From the NCBI GenBank assembly GCA_964465145.1, contig CAYXJR010000014.1:7160-71159 (forward strand): DNA of 64,000 nucleotides, written 5' to 3'. The position numbers were made by a program, and so were the translations under genes. Positions 51,450-61,826 of this stretch are shown piece after piece; the first letter of the stretch is position 1, and every line of letters begins with the position of its first letter. Origin of the DNA: JAUVKA01 sp964465145. Lineage in GTDB: Bacteria; Bacteroidota; Bacteroidia; Bacteroidales; UBA12481. The notes under the pieces are model-generated. The model was not told the DNA's origin, ran no database searches, and saw only the letters and a program-made list of their open reading frames with translations.

Positions 51450-53441
51450 TTATTCTTTGTCAATCATCTCAAGGTAAACCAATTGCGTGTCAACATCCAC
51501 CATATCTCCTTCTTTCACAACTACTTGTTCAACAATCGCAGCATTTTCTGCCATAATATTGTTTTCCATTTTCATTGCTTCAACAACGAGCAACACAGTT
51601 CCCCTTTTCACTTTATCCCCTGCTTTTACATTCACTTTGATAACTTTTCCGGGCATGGGTGAAAATAAATTGCTGATTCCGTCTCCCCGGATAAGGCTTG
51701 TAAAGTCTTCTTCCATGTTCAGCATATCCAGGCGCTTCATTTGATACAAGCTTCCATTTAATGATATCCAGGCTGTTCCTTTTTCGTCCATTGAAATATG
51801 TGCGCGGTGCTTAATGCCATCAACTTTGAAGATTATTTCGTTATTATTCTCTGCAAGTATTTTAACTGAAAAACCAACATCTTCATAATAAATTTCAAGT
51901 TGATCTTCCTGTTTGTTATTAAAAATCAATGAATGCTTTTCGTCGAATATTGAAAATTCCAGCTGCATTCTGTTTCGCCAATATCCAATCTCAGACCAGG
52001 TATTTGGGGTGTTTTTGCTACTCGTAAAACGAAGACTGAATAAGGCAAAAGCAATCAGCGGAACCGACAGTTCAGATTTGGATTGCTGAATCCGGTTTAA
52101 AATTTCAACAGAATGTTGATCACAAAATTTCGTGGACAAATCATTTTCCCGAAAAGCCCTGTGTTCAAGCACACCCCTGAGGTACTCAATATTGCAGTGG
52201 ATACCGTGAACCATATAGTTTTGTAAAGCTGAGATGCACCGCTTGGAGGCAATCTCACGGTTTTCACCCCATACGATCATTTTACTGATCATGGGGTCGA
52301 AGAAGCTGAGAATGGTGCTTGCCTGTTCAATGCTTGAATCAACGCGGATATTATCTCCCTTCGGAGGAACATAAAGTGTAAGTTTGCCCGGAGAAGGCAG
52401 GAAATTGTTGGCCGGATCTTCGGCGTATATCCTGCATTCAATGGCGTGTCCATTTTGCCGCAGTTCCTCTTGTTTCAGCCTGAGCTGATTGCCGGCAGCA
52501 ACTAAAATCTGCTCTTTAACCAGGTCTATACCAGTTACCATCTCTGTAACCGGATGTTCAACCTGGATCCGTGTATTCATTTCAAGAAAATAATAATTCA
52601 GGTTCTTGTCAACAAGAAACTCAATGGTCCCGGCACTGTTGTAATTGATTTCCCTGGCAATCCGCAGGGCTGACTCGCTCATCTTTTGCCTGATTTCAGG
52701 CGTTAAAGTTGGCGAAGGAGATTCTTCTATAATCTTCTGATACCTCCTCTGGATGGTGCATTCTCTTTCAAAAAGGTGAACGATGTTGCCAAAATTATCG
52801 CCTAATACCTGGAACTCTATGTGACGGGGTTGTTCAATATATTTTTCGATATAAACAGTGGGGTCGCCAAAATAATTTTTTGCTTCACGGCTCGTTGATT
52901 CCAACGTGTTTTCGAGATCTGTAATATCCTGGACTATCCGCATACCCTTTCCACCACCTCCTGCTGCCGCTTTTACGAGCAAAGGGCAGGGGATGGAAGA
53001 AGCATTTTTCAATAAAAATTCAGGATTTCCGGTGATGCCTTTGATCATCGGAACATCCAGTCTTGCCACAAAATCTCTTGCTTCTATTTTATTGCCCATC
53101 AAGCTAATAGCTCTGGCATTAGGCCCGATGAAAATGATTCCATTTTTATCACAGGCTTTTACAAACATTGGATTTTCAGCCAAAAAACCATAGCCCGGAT
53201 GAATGGCATCACAAACCGCCGACCTGGCTATTTCAATAATTTTTTCAATGTTGAGGTAAGTTTCAGACAAGTCTTGTTGACCAATACAAAAAGCTTCATC
53301 GGCAATCCTGACGTGCATCGACTCGCTATCGACAGATGAATAGACGGCTACCGTCCTTATCCCCAGTTCCCTGGCGGATCGTATTATTCTTACAGCAATT
53401 TCACCGCGGTTGGCAACCAGTATTTTATTAAACAGCTTCAT
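51450..53441 (-). CDS. Biotin-dependent acyl-CoA carboxylase alpha subunit, methylcrotonyl type
   Basis: The 663 residues form a biotin carboxylase (about 1–450; KILVANRGEIAVRIIRSARE, the ATP-grasp loop KAAAGGGGKGMRIV, FLEMNTRIQVEHPVTEMVTG) and a C-terminal biotinyl domain with the attachment lysine K624 in VVEAMKMENN. This single-chain layout is that of methylcrotonyl- or propionyl-CoA carboxylase alpha subunits. The neighbours (hydratase, beta subunit, HMG-CoA-lyase-like) favour 3-methylcrotonyl-CoA, an intermediate of leucine breakdown. The hydratase gene lies between the two carboxylase subunits. Confidence 0.9.
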   Translation of the reverse strand: MKLFNKILVANRGEIAVRIIRSARELGIRTVAVYSSVDSESMHVRIADEAFCIGQQDLSETYLNIEKIIEIARSAVCDAIHPGYGFLAENPMFVKACDKNGIIFIGPNARAISLMGNKIEARDFVARLDVPMIKGITGNPEFLLKNASSIPCPLLVKAAAGGGGKGMRIVQDITDLENTLESTSREAKNYFGDPTVYIEKYIEQPRHIEFQVLGDNFGNIVHLFERECTIQRRYQKIIEESPSPTLTPEIRQKMSESALRIAREINYNSAGTIEFLVDKNLNYYFLEMNTRIQVEHPVTEMVTGIDLVKEQILVAAGNQLRLKQEELRQNGHAIECRIYAEDPANNFLPSPGKLTLYVPPKGDNIRVDSSIEQASTILSFFDPMISKMIVWGENREIASKRCISALQNYMVHGIHCNIEYLRGVLEHRAFRENDLSTKFCDQHSVEILNRIQQSKSELSVPLIAFALFSLRFTSSKNTPNTWSEIGYWRNRMQLEFSIFDEKHSLIFNNKQEDQLEIYYEDVGFSVKILAENNNEIIFKVDGIKHRAHISMDEKGTAWISLNGSLYQMKRLDMLNMEEDFTSLIRGDGISNLFSPMPGKVIKVNVKAGDKVKRGTVLLVVEAMKMENNIMAENAAIVEQVVVKEGDMVDVDTQLVYLEMIDKE

Positions 53442-53477
53442 TCATCATCTTTAAATAATTTTGATTCAATTTTGAAC

Positions 53478-54272
53478 TCAATCTATGGCCCAGTTTGGCT
53501 TTCTTTTTTCAAGAAAAGATGCCATTCCTTCCTGTCCTTCCGGCGATACACGTAATTCTGAAATCATTTTGCTTGTATAATCCAATGTTTCAACCATGTT
53601 ATGCTGCTCACACACTAAATGCCCGATCAATTCCTTAGTTGCTCTTACTGCATTGGGGCCATTACTTAGAATTTGTTCTTTAATTTTCTCCAGTTCTATT
53701 TCCAATTCATTTTCGGCATAAGAATGATTCACAAGTTTCCATTTCAATGCTTCATCAGCCTTAAACTGCTTTCCTGTGATCATTAGTTCCCTGGCCCCAT
53801 ATTCCCCGATCCGCCGGATGATAAATGGAGCAATGGTAGCCGGGGCAATACCAATTTTCACTTCGCTGAATGCAAAAACAGTATTAATGCCGGCTATCAC
53901 TATATCGCAGGCAGCAATTAAGCCGTTGGCTCCACCGAAACAGGCCCCATGTACAACGGTAATAGTTGGAAGCTTGCATTCATATATTGTGCTGAACAAT
54001 TGTGCCAGTTTAATGCTGTCTTTAAGATTTTCATCCGGGCCATAATTGGCAATATTTTTCATGTAATTCAGATCAGCACCAGCACAAAACGATTTCCCCT
54101 TTCCTCTTAGAATGATCAGCCTTAGATCTTCCACATCAGAAAAACCGTGAAAAACCTGGGTTAGCTCGGCTATCATTATATCATTCATCGCATTATGCAA
54201 AGCTGGCCTGTTAAGCCAAACGGTGCGGACCTTGTTGCTCTCTTCTACTTCAATAGTTTGGTATATCTTCAT
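53478..54272 (-). CDS. Enoyl-CoA hydratase/isomerase, probably methylglutaconyl-CoA hydratase
   Basis: The 264-residue crotonase-fold protein contains the oxyanion-hole segments KGKSFCAGADLNYMKNI and HGACFGGANGLIAACDIVIA, and FAFSEVKIGIAPATIAPFI with one acidic residue of the active site. Placed between carboxylase subunits, it fits 3-methylglutaconyl-CoA hydratase, which makes HMG-CoA. Crotonase-family specificity cannot be read from motifs alone, so context carries this call. The gap to the beta-subunit gene is 13 bases. Confidence 0.88.
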   Translation of the reverse strand: MKIYQTIEVEESNKVRTVWLNRPALHNAMNDIMIAELTQVFHGFSDVEDLRLIILRGKGKSFCAGADLNYMKNIANYGPDENLKDSIKLAQLFSTIYECKLPTITVVHGACFGGANGLIAACDIVIAGINTVFAFSEVKIGIAPATIAPFIIRRIGEYGARELMITGKQFKADEALKWKLVNHSYAENELEIELEKIKEQILSNGPNAVRATKELIGHLVCEQHNMVETLDYTSKMISELRVSPEGQEGMASFLEKRKPNWAID

Positions 54273-54285
54273 ATAATTTTCTTAA

Positions 54286-55893
54286 TTACATCCTGAAAAC
54301 CCCAAAATTCTGTTCCGGATATTTTTTATTCAAGGACACGGCTATGCCCATTGCAATCACTTTCCTGGTATCAACAGGGTCAATAATGCCATCATCCCAT
54401 AACCTGGCAGTACTGTAATAGGCCGAACTTTCTTTTTTGTATTTGTCTAAAATGGTTTTTCTTAATTTTTCTATTTCGCCTTCAGGAGGTTTAATCCCTT
54501 TGCTCAAATACTGATCAATCTTAACGGTGGTCAGCACAGTGGCCGCCTGATCACCGCCCATAACGGAAATTTTGGCGTTAGGCCACATCATTAACAACCG
54601 TGGATTGAAAGCCCTGCCTGCCATTCCGTAATTTCCTGCACCAAATGAACCTCCAAAAATTACAGTGAATTTTGGAACATTAGCATTAGAAACAGCATGA
54701 ACCATTTTTGCACCGTCTTTCGCTATTCCTCTTCTTTCAAATTCCTTCCCAACAATAAAACCGGTAATATTTTGTAAAAAAACCAGTGGGATTTTCCGTG
54801 ATGTGCATAGCTCAATAAAATGAGTCACTTTCAATGCAGATTCTGAAAAAAGAACGCCAAAATTCGCAATGATCCCAACCGGGTAACCCATGATGTAAGC
54901 AAAACCCGTAACAACTGTTGGTGCATATTTTGTTTTAAATTCCTGGAAACGGCTTCCGTCGACAATGCGCATGATCACTTCGCGGGGGTCAACCATTTTA
55001 CGTAAATCAACTGGCGCAATTCCATATAATTCCTGCGGATCGTAAGCCGGCTCTTCGATTGCTATGGTGTCAAGAGATTGTTTCTCCCGGTGTTCAAGAT
55101 TTTCGAATATATTCCGGCAAATTTGAAGGGCATGTAAGTCATTTTCAGCAAAATGATCTGCAACACCTGAAATAGAAGCATGTACTTCGGCACCACCCAG
55201 TTCTTCGGCAGTTACTTCTTCTCCAGTTGCTGCTTTTACTAAAGGCGGCCCGCCCAGGAAAATAGTTCCCTGCTCTTTTACAATGATTGTTTCATCACTC
55301 ATAGCCGGAACATAAGCCCCGCCTGCAGTGCACGATCCCATGACAATAGCAATCTGTGGAATTCTTTCAGCAGACATTTTTGCCTGGTTATAAAAAAACC
55401 TGCCAAAATGGTCACGATCAGGAAAAACAGTATCCTGTTCAGGAAGAAAAGCCCCTCCTGAATCAACCAAATACACGCAAGGCAGATGATTTTCCATAGC
55501 TATTTCCTGGGCACGCAAATGCTTCTTAATTGTGTACTGCATGTAAGTGCCACCCTTGACTGTTGCATCATTTGCAATGATGACAGTTTCTTTACCATGA
55601 ATTACGCCGACACCCGTGACAATTCCGGCTGAAGGAAATCCATTTCCATAAAGATCGAACGCAGCCAGAGGCGAAAGTTCAAGAAAAGGGGTGTTCAGGT
55701 CAACCAACAAATTGATCCTTTCACGAGCAAGAAGTTTGCCCCTCCCTTTATGTTTTTTTATTGATTCAACAGTGCCACCTGATGTGCTTTGGGCTATTCT
55801 TTCTTTGAATTGACTCATCAATTTCAAAAACTCTTTTTTATTGTTTTTGAAATCATTTGAGGCGAGGTCAATTTTGGTGTTGAGCTTAAACAA
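54286..55893 (-). CDS. Acyl-CoA carboxylase beta (carboxyltransferase) subunit, methylcrotonyl type
   Basis: The 535 residues contain GGTVESIKKHKGRGKLLARE, the acyl-CoA site NLVDSGGAFLPEQDTVFPDR, GSCTAGGAYVPAMSDE, FLGGPPLVKAATGEEV and the biotin-site segment GSFGAGNYGMAGRAFNPRL with WPNAKISVMGGDQAA. LPEQDTVFPDRDHFG and GRAFNPRLLMMWPNA are typical of methylcrotonyl- rather than propionyl-CoA carboxylases. It is the first gene of the minus-strand run and is divergent from the HMG-CoA-lyase-like gene. Confidence 0.92.
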   Translation of the reverse strand: MFKLNTKIDLASNDFKNNKKEFLKLMSQFKERIAQSTSGGTVESIKKHKGRGKLLARERINLLVDLNTPFLELSPLAAFDLYGNGFPSAGIVTGVGVIHGKETVIIANDATVKGGTYMQYTIKKHLRAQEIAMENHLPCVYLVDSGGAFLPEQDTVFPDRDHFGRFFYNQAKMSAERIPQIAIVMGSCTAGGAYVPAMSDETIIVKEQGTIFLGGPPLVKAATGEEVTAEELGGAEVHASISGVADHFAENDLHALQICRNIFENLEHREKQSLDTIAIEEPAYDPQELYGIAPVDLRKMVDPREVIMRIVDGSRFQEFKTKYAPTVVTGFAYIMGYPVGIIANFGVLFSESALKVTHFIELCTSRKIPLVFLQNITGFIVGKEFERRGIAKDGAKMVHAVSNANVPKFTVIFGGSFGAGNYGMAGRAFNPRLLMMWPNAKISVMGGDQAATVLTTVKIDQYLSKGIKPPEGEIEKLRKTILDKYKKESSAYYSTARLWDDGIIDPVDTRKVIAMGIAVSLNKKYPEQNFGVFRM

Positions 55894-55967
55894 TATAGTA
55901 AGAATTAAGTATATATTTATTAATGAAAATGTCCTTCCTACACCTGTCCATAAAGTTGTAATTTATG

Positions 55968-55975
55968 CAAATATA
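55968..55975 (-). promoter_or_regulatory. TAnnTTTG -7 element of the acyl-CoA degradation run
   Basis: On the minus strand TATATTTG lies 74 bases before the carboxylase beta-subunit start in the divergent gap 55894–56054. It fits the -7 consensus and would leave a leader of about 70 bases. Confidence 0.45.
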
Positions 55976-56054
55976 TCGTTACTTTCAACAAGGAAATCTG
56001 AATTATCTGATTAATAGTGGCATAAACAAAATTGGATGCCGGAAAGTGTAATTA

Positions 56055-57089
56055 TTGTTTAATGAAAGCCGAAAAATATTGAACTATCCTAAAAAAGTTA
56101 CCATTGGAGACATAACTGTTCGCGATGGTTTTCAGCACGAAGAGAAATTTATACCTACTAATGCAAAATTATGGCTTGCTGAGGAACTGATGTTATGTGG
56201 TTTTAGACACTTGGAAATCACAAATTTTGGTAATCCTGTCGGCATGCCGCAATTCAAAGATGCTGACGATTTGTTCAAAAAAATAAGGAATAGCAAAAGA
56301 ATTATAGACAAATTAGCTGATGTAAGCCTCACGGCAGTTACTATACGTGAAAAGGCTATTGAAAGAGCTATTCAGGCAAAACTCGATGGATATGGCCCTG
56401 ACCGGATTTTGCTTATGGTTTCGACCAGTGAATCCCACCACCAGAAAAATTCGGGGCTTTCCCTGAAGGATTATTGGAAAATGGCAGAGGAATATATTCC
56501 AAAAGCCAGGGCGGCTGGCTTGAAGGTGAATGGCACTGTAAGCACTATCTGGGGATGCCCTATTGAAGGGCCGACGGACATGAACGATGCAATTGACTTT
56601 GCAAAAAGGTGGCTTGATATTGGCGCAAATGATGTTGAACATGCTGATCATGATGGATCGGCCTCACCAGACCGGGTTTACAGATATTATTCAATGTTGA
56701 TGGATAAAATGGACAATCCTCATAAACACATTGTGCATTTTCATACTACCCGTGGCTGGGGACTGGCAAACATTCTTGCGGCACTGCAGGCAGGAATGAC
56801 TAATTATGAATCAACGATGGGAGGTATCGGCGGGCAGCCAGCAAATATTGTCGACGGAGTACCCGTGTCGGGTACCGGTGCCTATTACTACAAAGAACCT
56901 TTAAATGTCGGGCTTGTTACCACTGAAGATATGGTGGTGATGATGGATGAAATGGGAATTGAAACTAACCTTGATATCGACCGCATTCTCGAAACCGGAA
57001 AAATGGTGGAAAAAATAGTGGGAAGAAAGCTGCGATCGGAATGCATCCACCAGGGCAGGATCCCGAAAAACTTATCGGGCAGGGAATAA
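56055..57089 (+). CDS. HMG-CoA-lyase-like enzyme
   Basis: The 344 residues belong to the HMGL/pyruvate-carboxyltransferase TIM-barrel family: VTIGDITVRDGFQHEEKFIP with the metal aspartate in RDG, VSTSESHHQKNSGLS, NGTVSTIWGCPIEG, and the C-terminal GGIGGQPANIVDGVPVSGTG. HMG-CoA lyase splits HMG-CoA into acetyl-CoA and acetoacetate and would complete the path of the divergent cluster. The motif RDGFQHEE differs from RDGLQNE of classical lyases, so an altered substrate cannot be excluded. The only in-frame start before the conserved part is a TTG at 56055; a stop lies two codons upstream. Confidence 0.8.
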   Translation: MFNESRKILNYPKKVTIGDITVRDGFQHEEKFIPTNAKLWLAEELMLCGFRHLEITNFGNPVGMPQFKDADDLFKKIRNSKRIIDKLADVSLTAVTIREKAIERAIQAKLDGYGPDRILLMVSTSESHHQKNSGLSLKDYWKMAEEYIPKARAAGLKVNGTVSTIWGCPIEGPTDMNDAIDFAKRWLDIGANDVEHADHDGSASPDRVYRYYSMLMDKMDNPHKHIVHFHTTRGWGLANILAALQAGMTNYESTMGGIGGQPANIVDGVPVSGTGAYYYKEPLNVGLVTTEDMVVMMDEMGIETNLDIDRILETGKMVEKIVGRKLRSECIHQGRIPKNLSGRE

Positions 57090-57111
57090 CTTCCCCCACT
57101 GATTATGGTAA

Positions 57112-58476
57112 TTATTCTAAACCATCACTTATCACAATTACCTCCGCATAAGCATTAAGCCTGGATTTTTTTATGAGACAGGAAGATAAATCAATAGATA
57201 ATGTTCCATTGTTGAGTTGATATTTTAATGGCCTCTTTTTCGGATCAGCAAGCATGTATACAGTTTTAACCTTATCCAAATGCTGGCCGACTATTTTATC
57301 CATGCCAGGGATATTCACTTCCTGACCGGTCCAATTTAAAACATGGACGAACAACTTGCCAGGCTTAATCGTCATCCGGATGTTTTCAGGCGGGTCAAGC
57401 GGTAGTCCATCTGCTCCGTATATACTTGTACCATATTCATCTAACCAGGATCCCATTTCTTTCAGAATATCTACGGCTTCCGGAATAATAATCCCTTTCC
57501 CGTTAGGCCCCACATTAAGAAGATAGTTCCCCCCTTTGCTCACAATCTCAATAAGATTATGAATCGCATCCTGCGGGCTCATGAAGCTATCCCGTTCGGA
57601 ATATCCATAGGAAAACCCCAGCGTACCAGGATTTTCCCATCCGCCTGCCTGGTATCCTCCGGGTGTTTCATTGTCGCCTTTGGAACCATAATCTCCGTTG
57701 TATGATCCCACGAAGTTGCTGATCCGGCTGTTAATTAAACAATTGGGTCTGTTAGTATGAATAATGGAATCGAGTAAGGCAACTTCTTCCTGGGTTTTTA
57801 AGCCAATTCCATCAAACCAAACGATATCAATAGGATATTTAGTAACCAGCTCCGTGACCTGTTTCACGGCATAATTTTTAAAGTAGCTGTTATGCCAGCT
57901 TTCCATCCTTCCTGATTTGTTCTCCGGATAATCCCAGAAATTGCACTGTTTGTAATGCTCATCACAGGCGGCATCAGGATGATGCCAATCCCGGTCGACC
58001 GAATAATAGATGCCGAATTTAATACCTGCTTTTTGACAAGCTTCGGCAAGTTCACCTACCGGATCTCGACCAAATTGAGTCATATCCACAATATTATAAT
58101 CGCTGACCAGCGATTTGTACATGGCAAATCCATCGTGATGTTTGGCCATCATAACCATGTATTTCATTCCGGCATCTTTTGCGATCTGCACCCATTTTTC
58201 TGCGTCAAAATCGACAGGGTTAAATGCCCGGATCAGGGAATCATATTCAATATTAGGAATGCCCCGAAATTTTATCCACTCGGAATAGCCTCCTTCATAA
58301 ACTCCTTTCCAGTATCCACCAGCCTGGGCATATGCTCCCCAGGTGATCATCATTCCAAATCGTGCATCGAGCCACCACTCCAGGCGATCTTCTTTGGTAA
58401 CTTGCTGACAGGCAGCCTTCATGCTTCCTTGTAAGAATAATGCCAGACATAAAAACAAGATTAAAATATTTCTCAT
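57112..58476 (-). CDS. GH29-family alpha-L-fucosidase-like enzyme, secreted
   Basis: The 454 residues start with a signal peptide (cleaved near CQQV) and show GH29 motifs: YMVMMAKHHDGFAMY, FGIYYSVDRDWHHPD and the nucleophile region YPIDIVWFDGIG (D222), then GGNYLLNVGPNGKG. Instead of the usual FxxHWG start of the barrel it has FGMMITWGAYAQAGG, so substrate pocket details differ. GH29 enzymes remove fucose from glycans in the periplasm or at the surface. It follows the GH106-like gene by 104 bases and may share its transcript. Confidence 0.88.
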   Translation of the reverse strand: MRNILILFLCLALFLQGSMKAACQQVTKEDRLEWWLDARFGMMITWGAYAQAGGYWKGVYEGGYSEWIKFRGIPNIEYDSLIRAFNPVDFDAEKWVQIAKDAGMKYMVMMAKHHDGFAMYKSLVSDYNIVDMTQFGRDPVGELAEACQKAGIKFGIYYSVDRDWHHPDAACDEHYKQCNFWDYPENKSGRMESWHNSYFKNYAVKQVTELVTKYPIDIVWFDGIGLKTQEEVALLDSIIHTNRPNCLINSRISNFVGSYNGDYGSKGDNETPGGYQAGGWENPGTLGFSYGYSERDSFMSPQDAIHNLIEIVSKGGNYLLNVGPNGKGIIIPEAVDILKEMGSWLDEYGTSIYGADGLPLDPPENIRMTIKPGKLFVHVLNWTGQEVNIPGMDKIVGQHLDKVKTVYMLADPKKRPLKYQLNNGTLSIDLSSCLIKKSRLNAYAEVIVISDGLE

Positions 58477-58580
58477 AATCAGAATAACAATTTAGTTTAT
58501 TATCAATAGTATCAAAGGTTTATAGAAAGAACCTGTTTTTTGAACCACTATTTTTGAAAAGGCTTTCATGTAAATTGATA

Positions 58581-61500
58581 TTAAATTTTACACCTAAGGA
58601 TTTGGACCGGCCCGAGTAAACCCGATTCCTTGATATCCCCGTAACTATTGTTAATCAGGTTGGCAATCCTGATTCTGATTTCATTCTCACCCGGTTTCAG
58701 GGCTGAAGTGATATTAAAGACATAGGGTCCCCACATTTTGGAACCTACTGATTTCCCATTTACCCATACCTCTGCCACATGGCAAACTTTGCCAAGGTCG
58801 AGAAACATTTGTTCTCCAAGCTTATCGATAATTACTGATTTGGTATAATCCATCAGGCCGCTGAATTTTTCCAGGCCCCAGACTTTCCAGTCTTCCAAAG
58901 GTTTTGCCACACCGGTAGCAAATCGCGGGGGCGGAGCCGTTGGAAATTCCACGGCAGGCTGAATCTCAGGATCATATATTACTTTCCATGCTCCGGTCAG
59001 AGTCGTCAGGATTTGACTTTCTGCTTTTTCACTGACCGTATTAACTGGAGAATCAGGATCAAAAACCAGCCAATAGGCTTCGAGTGGCTTGAATGTTAGG
59101 TTGATATGGCTGTCATCAGCGCTTTCAACAGAAGTAACAGGCCGTATTTCTCCGGTTTCGCAATCCCAGATGGATGCACCGCCCTTAACCCCATCGATTT
59201 TCACTTCGCACACCTGCTTCTGGTCATTGTTATTTACCAGCCAGAAAAAATCTTTTCCATCGATATGTCGGTGCTGCTGAAGCATTGGAAAGACTCCTGA
59301 AATAAAGCTCACCGGACTTTCCAAACCGGATGAAGGTTTGTCAATATTCTCCTTTAAGCCATTGGGGCAATAAACAAAACCGGGTGTGGCTATTAGAACC
59401 TCCATCAATTTTCTCATTTTTGGATCGTCCATACCATTCTCGGCAGAGGCGCCGGGTAGCTGAGCTAATGCGTACACCCGTCCGCCGGATTTTGCAAAAT
59501 CAACGATTTTTTTTGCTGTTTCAAGAGTCAAAATCTCTATTTGTGGTAGCACAATGGTGCCAAAGGCGAACTCACCGTATAGCAGCTTCCCCTGTTTCAC
59601 TTTCATCTGTTTCAGATAGTAGCGATCGCCTACAAGAAACTCTATCCTGGAATTGGTGAGATCGTCTATTGCCTTTGCATAAACCTTGTCTGTTTCATTG
59701 ATACGGGTTGCATTAGGCCGGTTTTCGTTAAAGGTCCACATACCGTTAACATCCAGTAAAGGGGCATCTGCCAGGATCCAGCCTGTTTCCATGGGATTGT
59801 ATAGTAAAACATCCGGCACCGTCGATCCCATCGAATTGATGTAACTGGCGCGACGGGTAAAGTCGGTCCAATGATGCAACCAGGGAAACATGGGGTTTTC
59901 ATTGTACCAATCTGGCGGCCAGGGATTTCCCTCTAACTTCCTTGTGGTGAAAACGCCGTGTGGGATGACATGACTTACACCCCAGGCAGTGAATGCATTG
60001 ACGCTTTGCTTTAATAATTCAGGTGTAAAGGTCCCCCATTTACCCATCCCCGGCTCAAAATCTCCGGCGCCAAGAACTTCACTTGCAAATCGAACATTTT
60101 CAAATTCCGAAACCGATTGAGCCTCTTTAAAATCATGCACCCTCAGAGCTTTTAGCCCCAGGCAATCCTGACCGGGCATGGTAAGCGATCTGAGGATTTT
60201 CATGTGGTCACCTACGCAATTCAGTTGGGGCTGAATCCCTTCTTCCCAGACATGTGCAGTAGTGTACATTCCGCGCTGCTCATGCCAATTGGTCACTGTG
60301 CGAAAATTTCCTGCATAAAGATCAGAAACTGCGTCGAACCATTGCCATCGGGTTTTTGCGTATTGCCCTTCAACGTCCAGATCCAACATCAATGGCAAAC
60401 TTATGCGAATATCCTCCCCATACCTTTCGAGAATAAGACTGTCGAGGGAACCCGACCAAGCCAGCTGCCAGCCATAGTCTCCTTCGTGATCGATGAAATC
60501 GCCAGGAATTGATTTGCCCAGCTTTTCCCCCAGACGTTGATTATAGGGCTCCAGGGCCACATTTATAAAAACACCACCCAGGCGCGAATCTATGCTGTTA
60601 CATTGTTGACCATCTGCAGCTCCAGGATGGAAATACTTGTTAAAGACATAAATACGCCACATAGGCCCCTCGGGGACTTGCCATGAAAAGGGATCTCCGG
60701 ATCCAATTAGCTGAAGAGTAGAACTTCTGATCTTGGCTGGTACAAATGGTTCAGCATTGCTCAGCGAACTCCATGGACCTTCTCCTGCATCAGCTATTTC
60801 AAGGGCCGGCTTCCAGCTGCCCTCGTAATAATCCGATTGTTCCCATGCTTTGCCGGGCGACAGGGAAGTAAGCCAGGTCTTGCCTGTTCTCAAATCAAGG
60901 GATTTCCCATCTTCCAGATTGATCCTGATACCAGCGATCAGTCCAAAAGGGCCATCCAAATTTGAAGCTTCAACTGCCAGCAGGTTTTTTCCGGGATTCA
61001 GTACCTGGGTTATGTCTAAAACAATAGGTTTTTCCCAGTCTTCGTTTTCGCCAATACGCTGACCATTGCAATAAAGTATAAATGAATTGTCGGCTGAAAT
61101 TTTAATACTTGCCCCGGATATTTTAGTTCCTTCAGGGATCTCAAATGAATACCGGAACCAGCATTTGTGTTCTTTTTCTATCCCATCCGTGTCCCAGATC
61201 CATTGTCCGAATTGTGGACCAGGGGGTAAAACTTCCACGGGTTTATCCAGTTGCGCCGCCACTGCAAAAAAGGATTCCGGAATCTCCATTGTTGTTCCTG
61301 ACTCCGCCTCCATGATCTGCCAATTGAGCGACTCAGCCCGGAGCTCCGGATATTGTTTAAGCACCCGGCCATTTGCCTGGAAACTGGGCCACCAGTATTC
61401 ATCGCAATACCCCAGATATTTGTTTTGTTTCTCCGCCTCGGAAAGCGCTGCTTCAAAGGAATTGAACCAGGGATCTCCCAACCACTCCTCGTCGGGCAGA

Positions 61501-61826
61501 CTCGGAGTACCCCCCATCGAATGACGGGCATGGGCATACCCGGGATTAAAGCCCTGAGACCCCATTACCCTCGCCATCTCGGCCATTTTATCCGGATTCA
61601 GGGGCTCATCCCAGAACCAGAAGATGAATGGGGCATAGATCATGTCGGGGTTGCTGAAATTTTTCTGCAGCAGATCAAATTTGACCGGCCGACGCTGGCC
61701 AAAATTTGCGGGGTTATCAGCATTGCGTGAATCCTGTTTAGAGGAGGTGTCAGAAGAACAACCAACAAGCGATGCCAGGAAGAGAGATAAGAAAAATCTA
61801 AAAAATATTCTGCTGGTAGTCTTCAT
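58581..61826 (-). CDS. Large lipoprotein glycosidase, GH106 (alpha-L-rhamnosidase)-like
   Basis: The 1081-residue protein has a lipobox (LASLVGC, cysteine 23). The start of the mature part, YAPFIFWFWDEPLNPDKMAE followed by MARVMGSQGFNPGYAHARH, is typical of GH106-like glycosidases, which remove rhamnose or related deoxysugars. An inserted beta-sandwich (about 210–320; CWFRYSFEIPEGT) and a C-terminal galactose-binding-like domain (about 950–1081; DLGKVCHVAEVWVNGKSVG) complete the chain. It overlaps the upstream M1 peptidase gene by 4 bases (ATGA). With the GH29 enzyme downstream, it suggests degradation of a deoxysugar-rich glycan, but no SusC/D pair is in view. Confidence 0.8.
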   Translation of the reverse strand: MKTTSRIFFRFFLSLFLASLVGCSSDTSSKQDSRNADNPANFGQRRPVKFDLLQKNFSNPDMIYAPFIFWFWDEPLNPDKMAEMARVMGSQGFNPGYAHARHSMGGTPSLPDEEWLGDPWFNSFEAALSEAEKQNKYLGYCDEYWWPSFQANGRVLKQYPELRAESLNWQIMEAESGTTMEIPESFFAVAAQLDKPVEVLPPGPQFGQWIWDTDGIEKEHKCWFRYSFEIPEGTKISGASIKISADNSFILYCNGQRIGENEDWEKPIVLDITQVLNPGKNLLAVEASNLDGPFGLIAGIRINLEDGKSLDLRTGKTWLTSLSPGKAWEQSDYYEGSWKPALEIADAGEGPWSSLSNAEPFVPAKIRSSTLQLIGSGDPFSWQVPEGPMWRIYVFNKYFHPGAADGQQCNSIDSRLGGVFINVALEPYNQRLGEKLGKSIPGDFIDHEGDYGWQLAWSGSLDSLILERYGEDIRISLPLMLDLDVEGQYAKTRWQWFDAVSDLYAGNFRTVTNWHEQRGMYTTAHVWEEGIQPQLNCVGDHMKILRSLTMPGQDCLGLKALRVHDFKEAQSVSEFENVRFASEVLGAGDFEPGMGKWGTFTPELLKQSVNAFTAWGVSHVIPHGVFTTRKLEGNPWPPDWYNENPMFPWLHHWTDFTRRASYINSMGSTVPDVLLYNPMETGWILADAPLLDVNGMWTFNENRPNATRINETDKVYAKAIDDLTNSRIEFLVGDRYYLKQMKVKQGKLLYGEFAFGTIVLPQIEILTLETAKKIVDFAKSGGRVYALAQLPGASAENGMDDPKMRKLMEVLIATPGFVYCPNGLKENIDKPSSGLESPVSFISGVFPMLQQHRHIDGKDFFWLVNNNDQKQVCEVKIDGVKGGASIWDCETGEIRPVTSVESADDSHINLTFKPLEAYWLVFDPDSPVNTVSEKAESQILTTLTGAWKVIYDPEIQPAVEFPTAPPPRFATGVAKPLEDWKVWGLEKFSGLMDYTKSVIIDKLGEQMFLDLGKVCHVAEVWVNGKSVGSKMWGPYVFNITSALKPGENEIRIRIANLINNSYGDIKESGLLGPVQILRCKI

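Noticed and set aside
56062..56064. ATG near the start of the HMG-CoA-lyase-like gene
   Set aside because: It is out of frame with the conserved protein; the in-frame TTG at 56055 is the better start.
61087..61524. Plus-strand frame opposite the GH106-like gene
   Set aside because: Long only because of the base composition of the coding strand; no motif.
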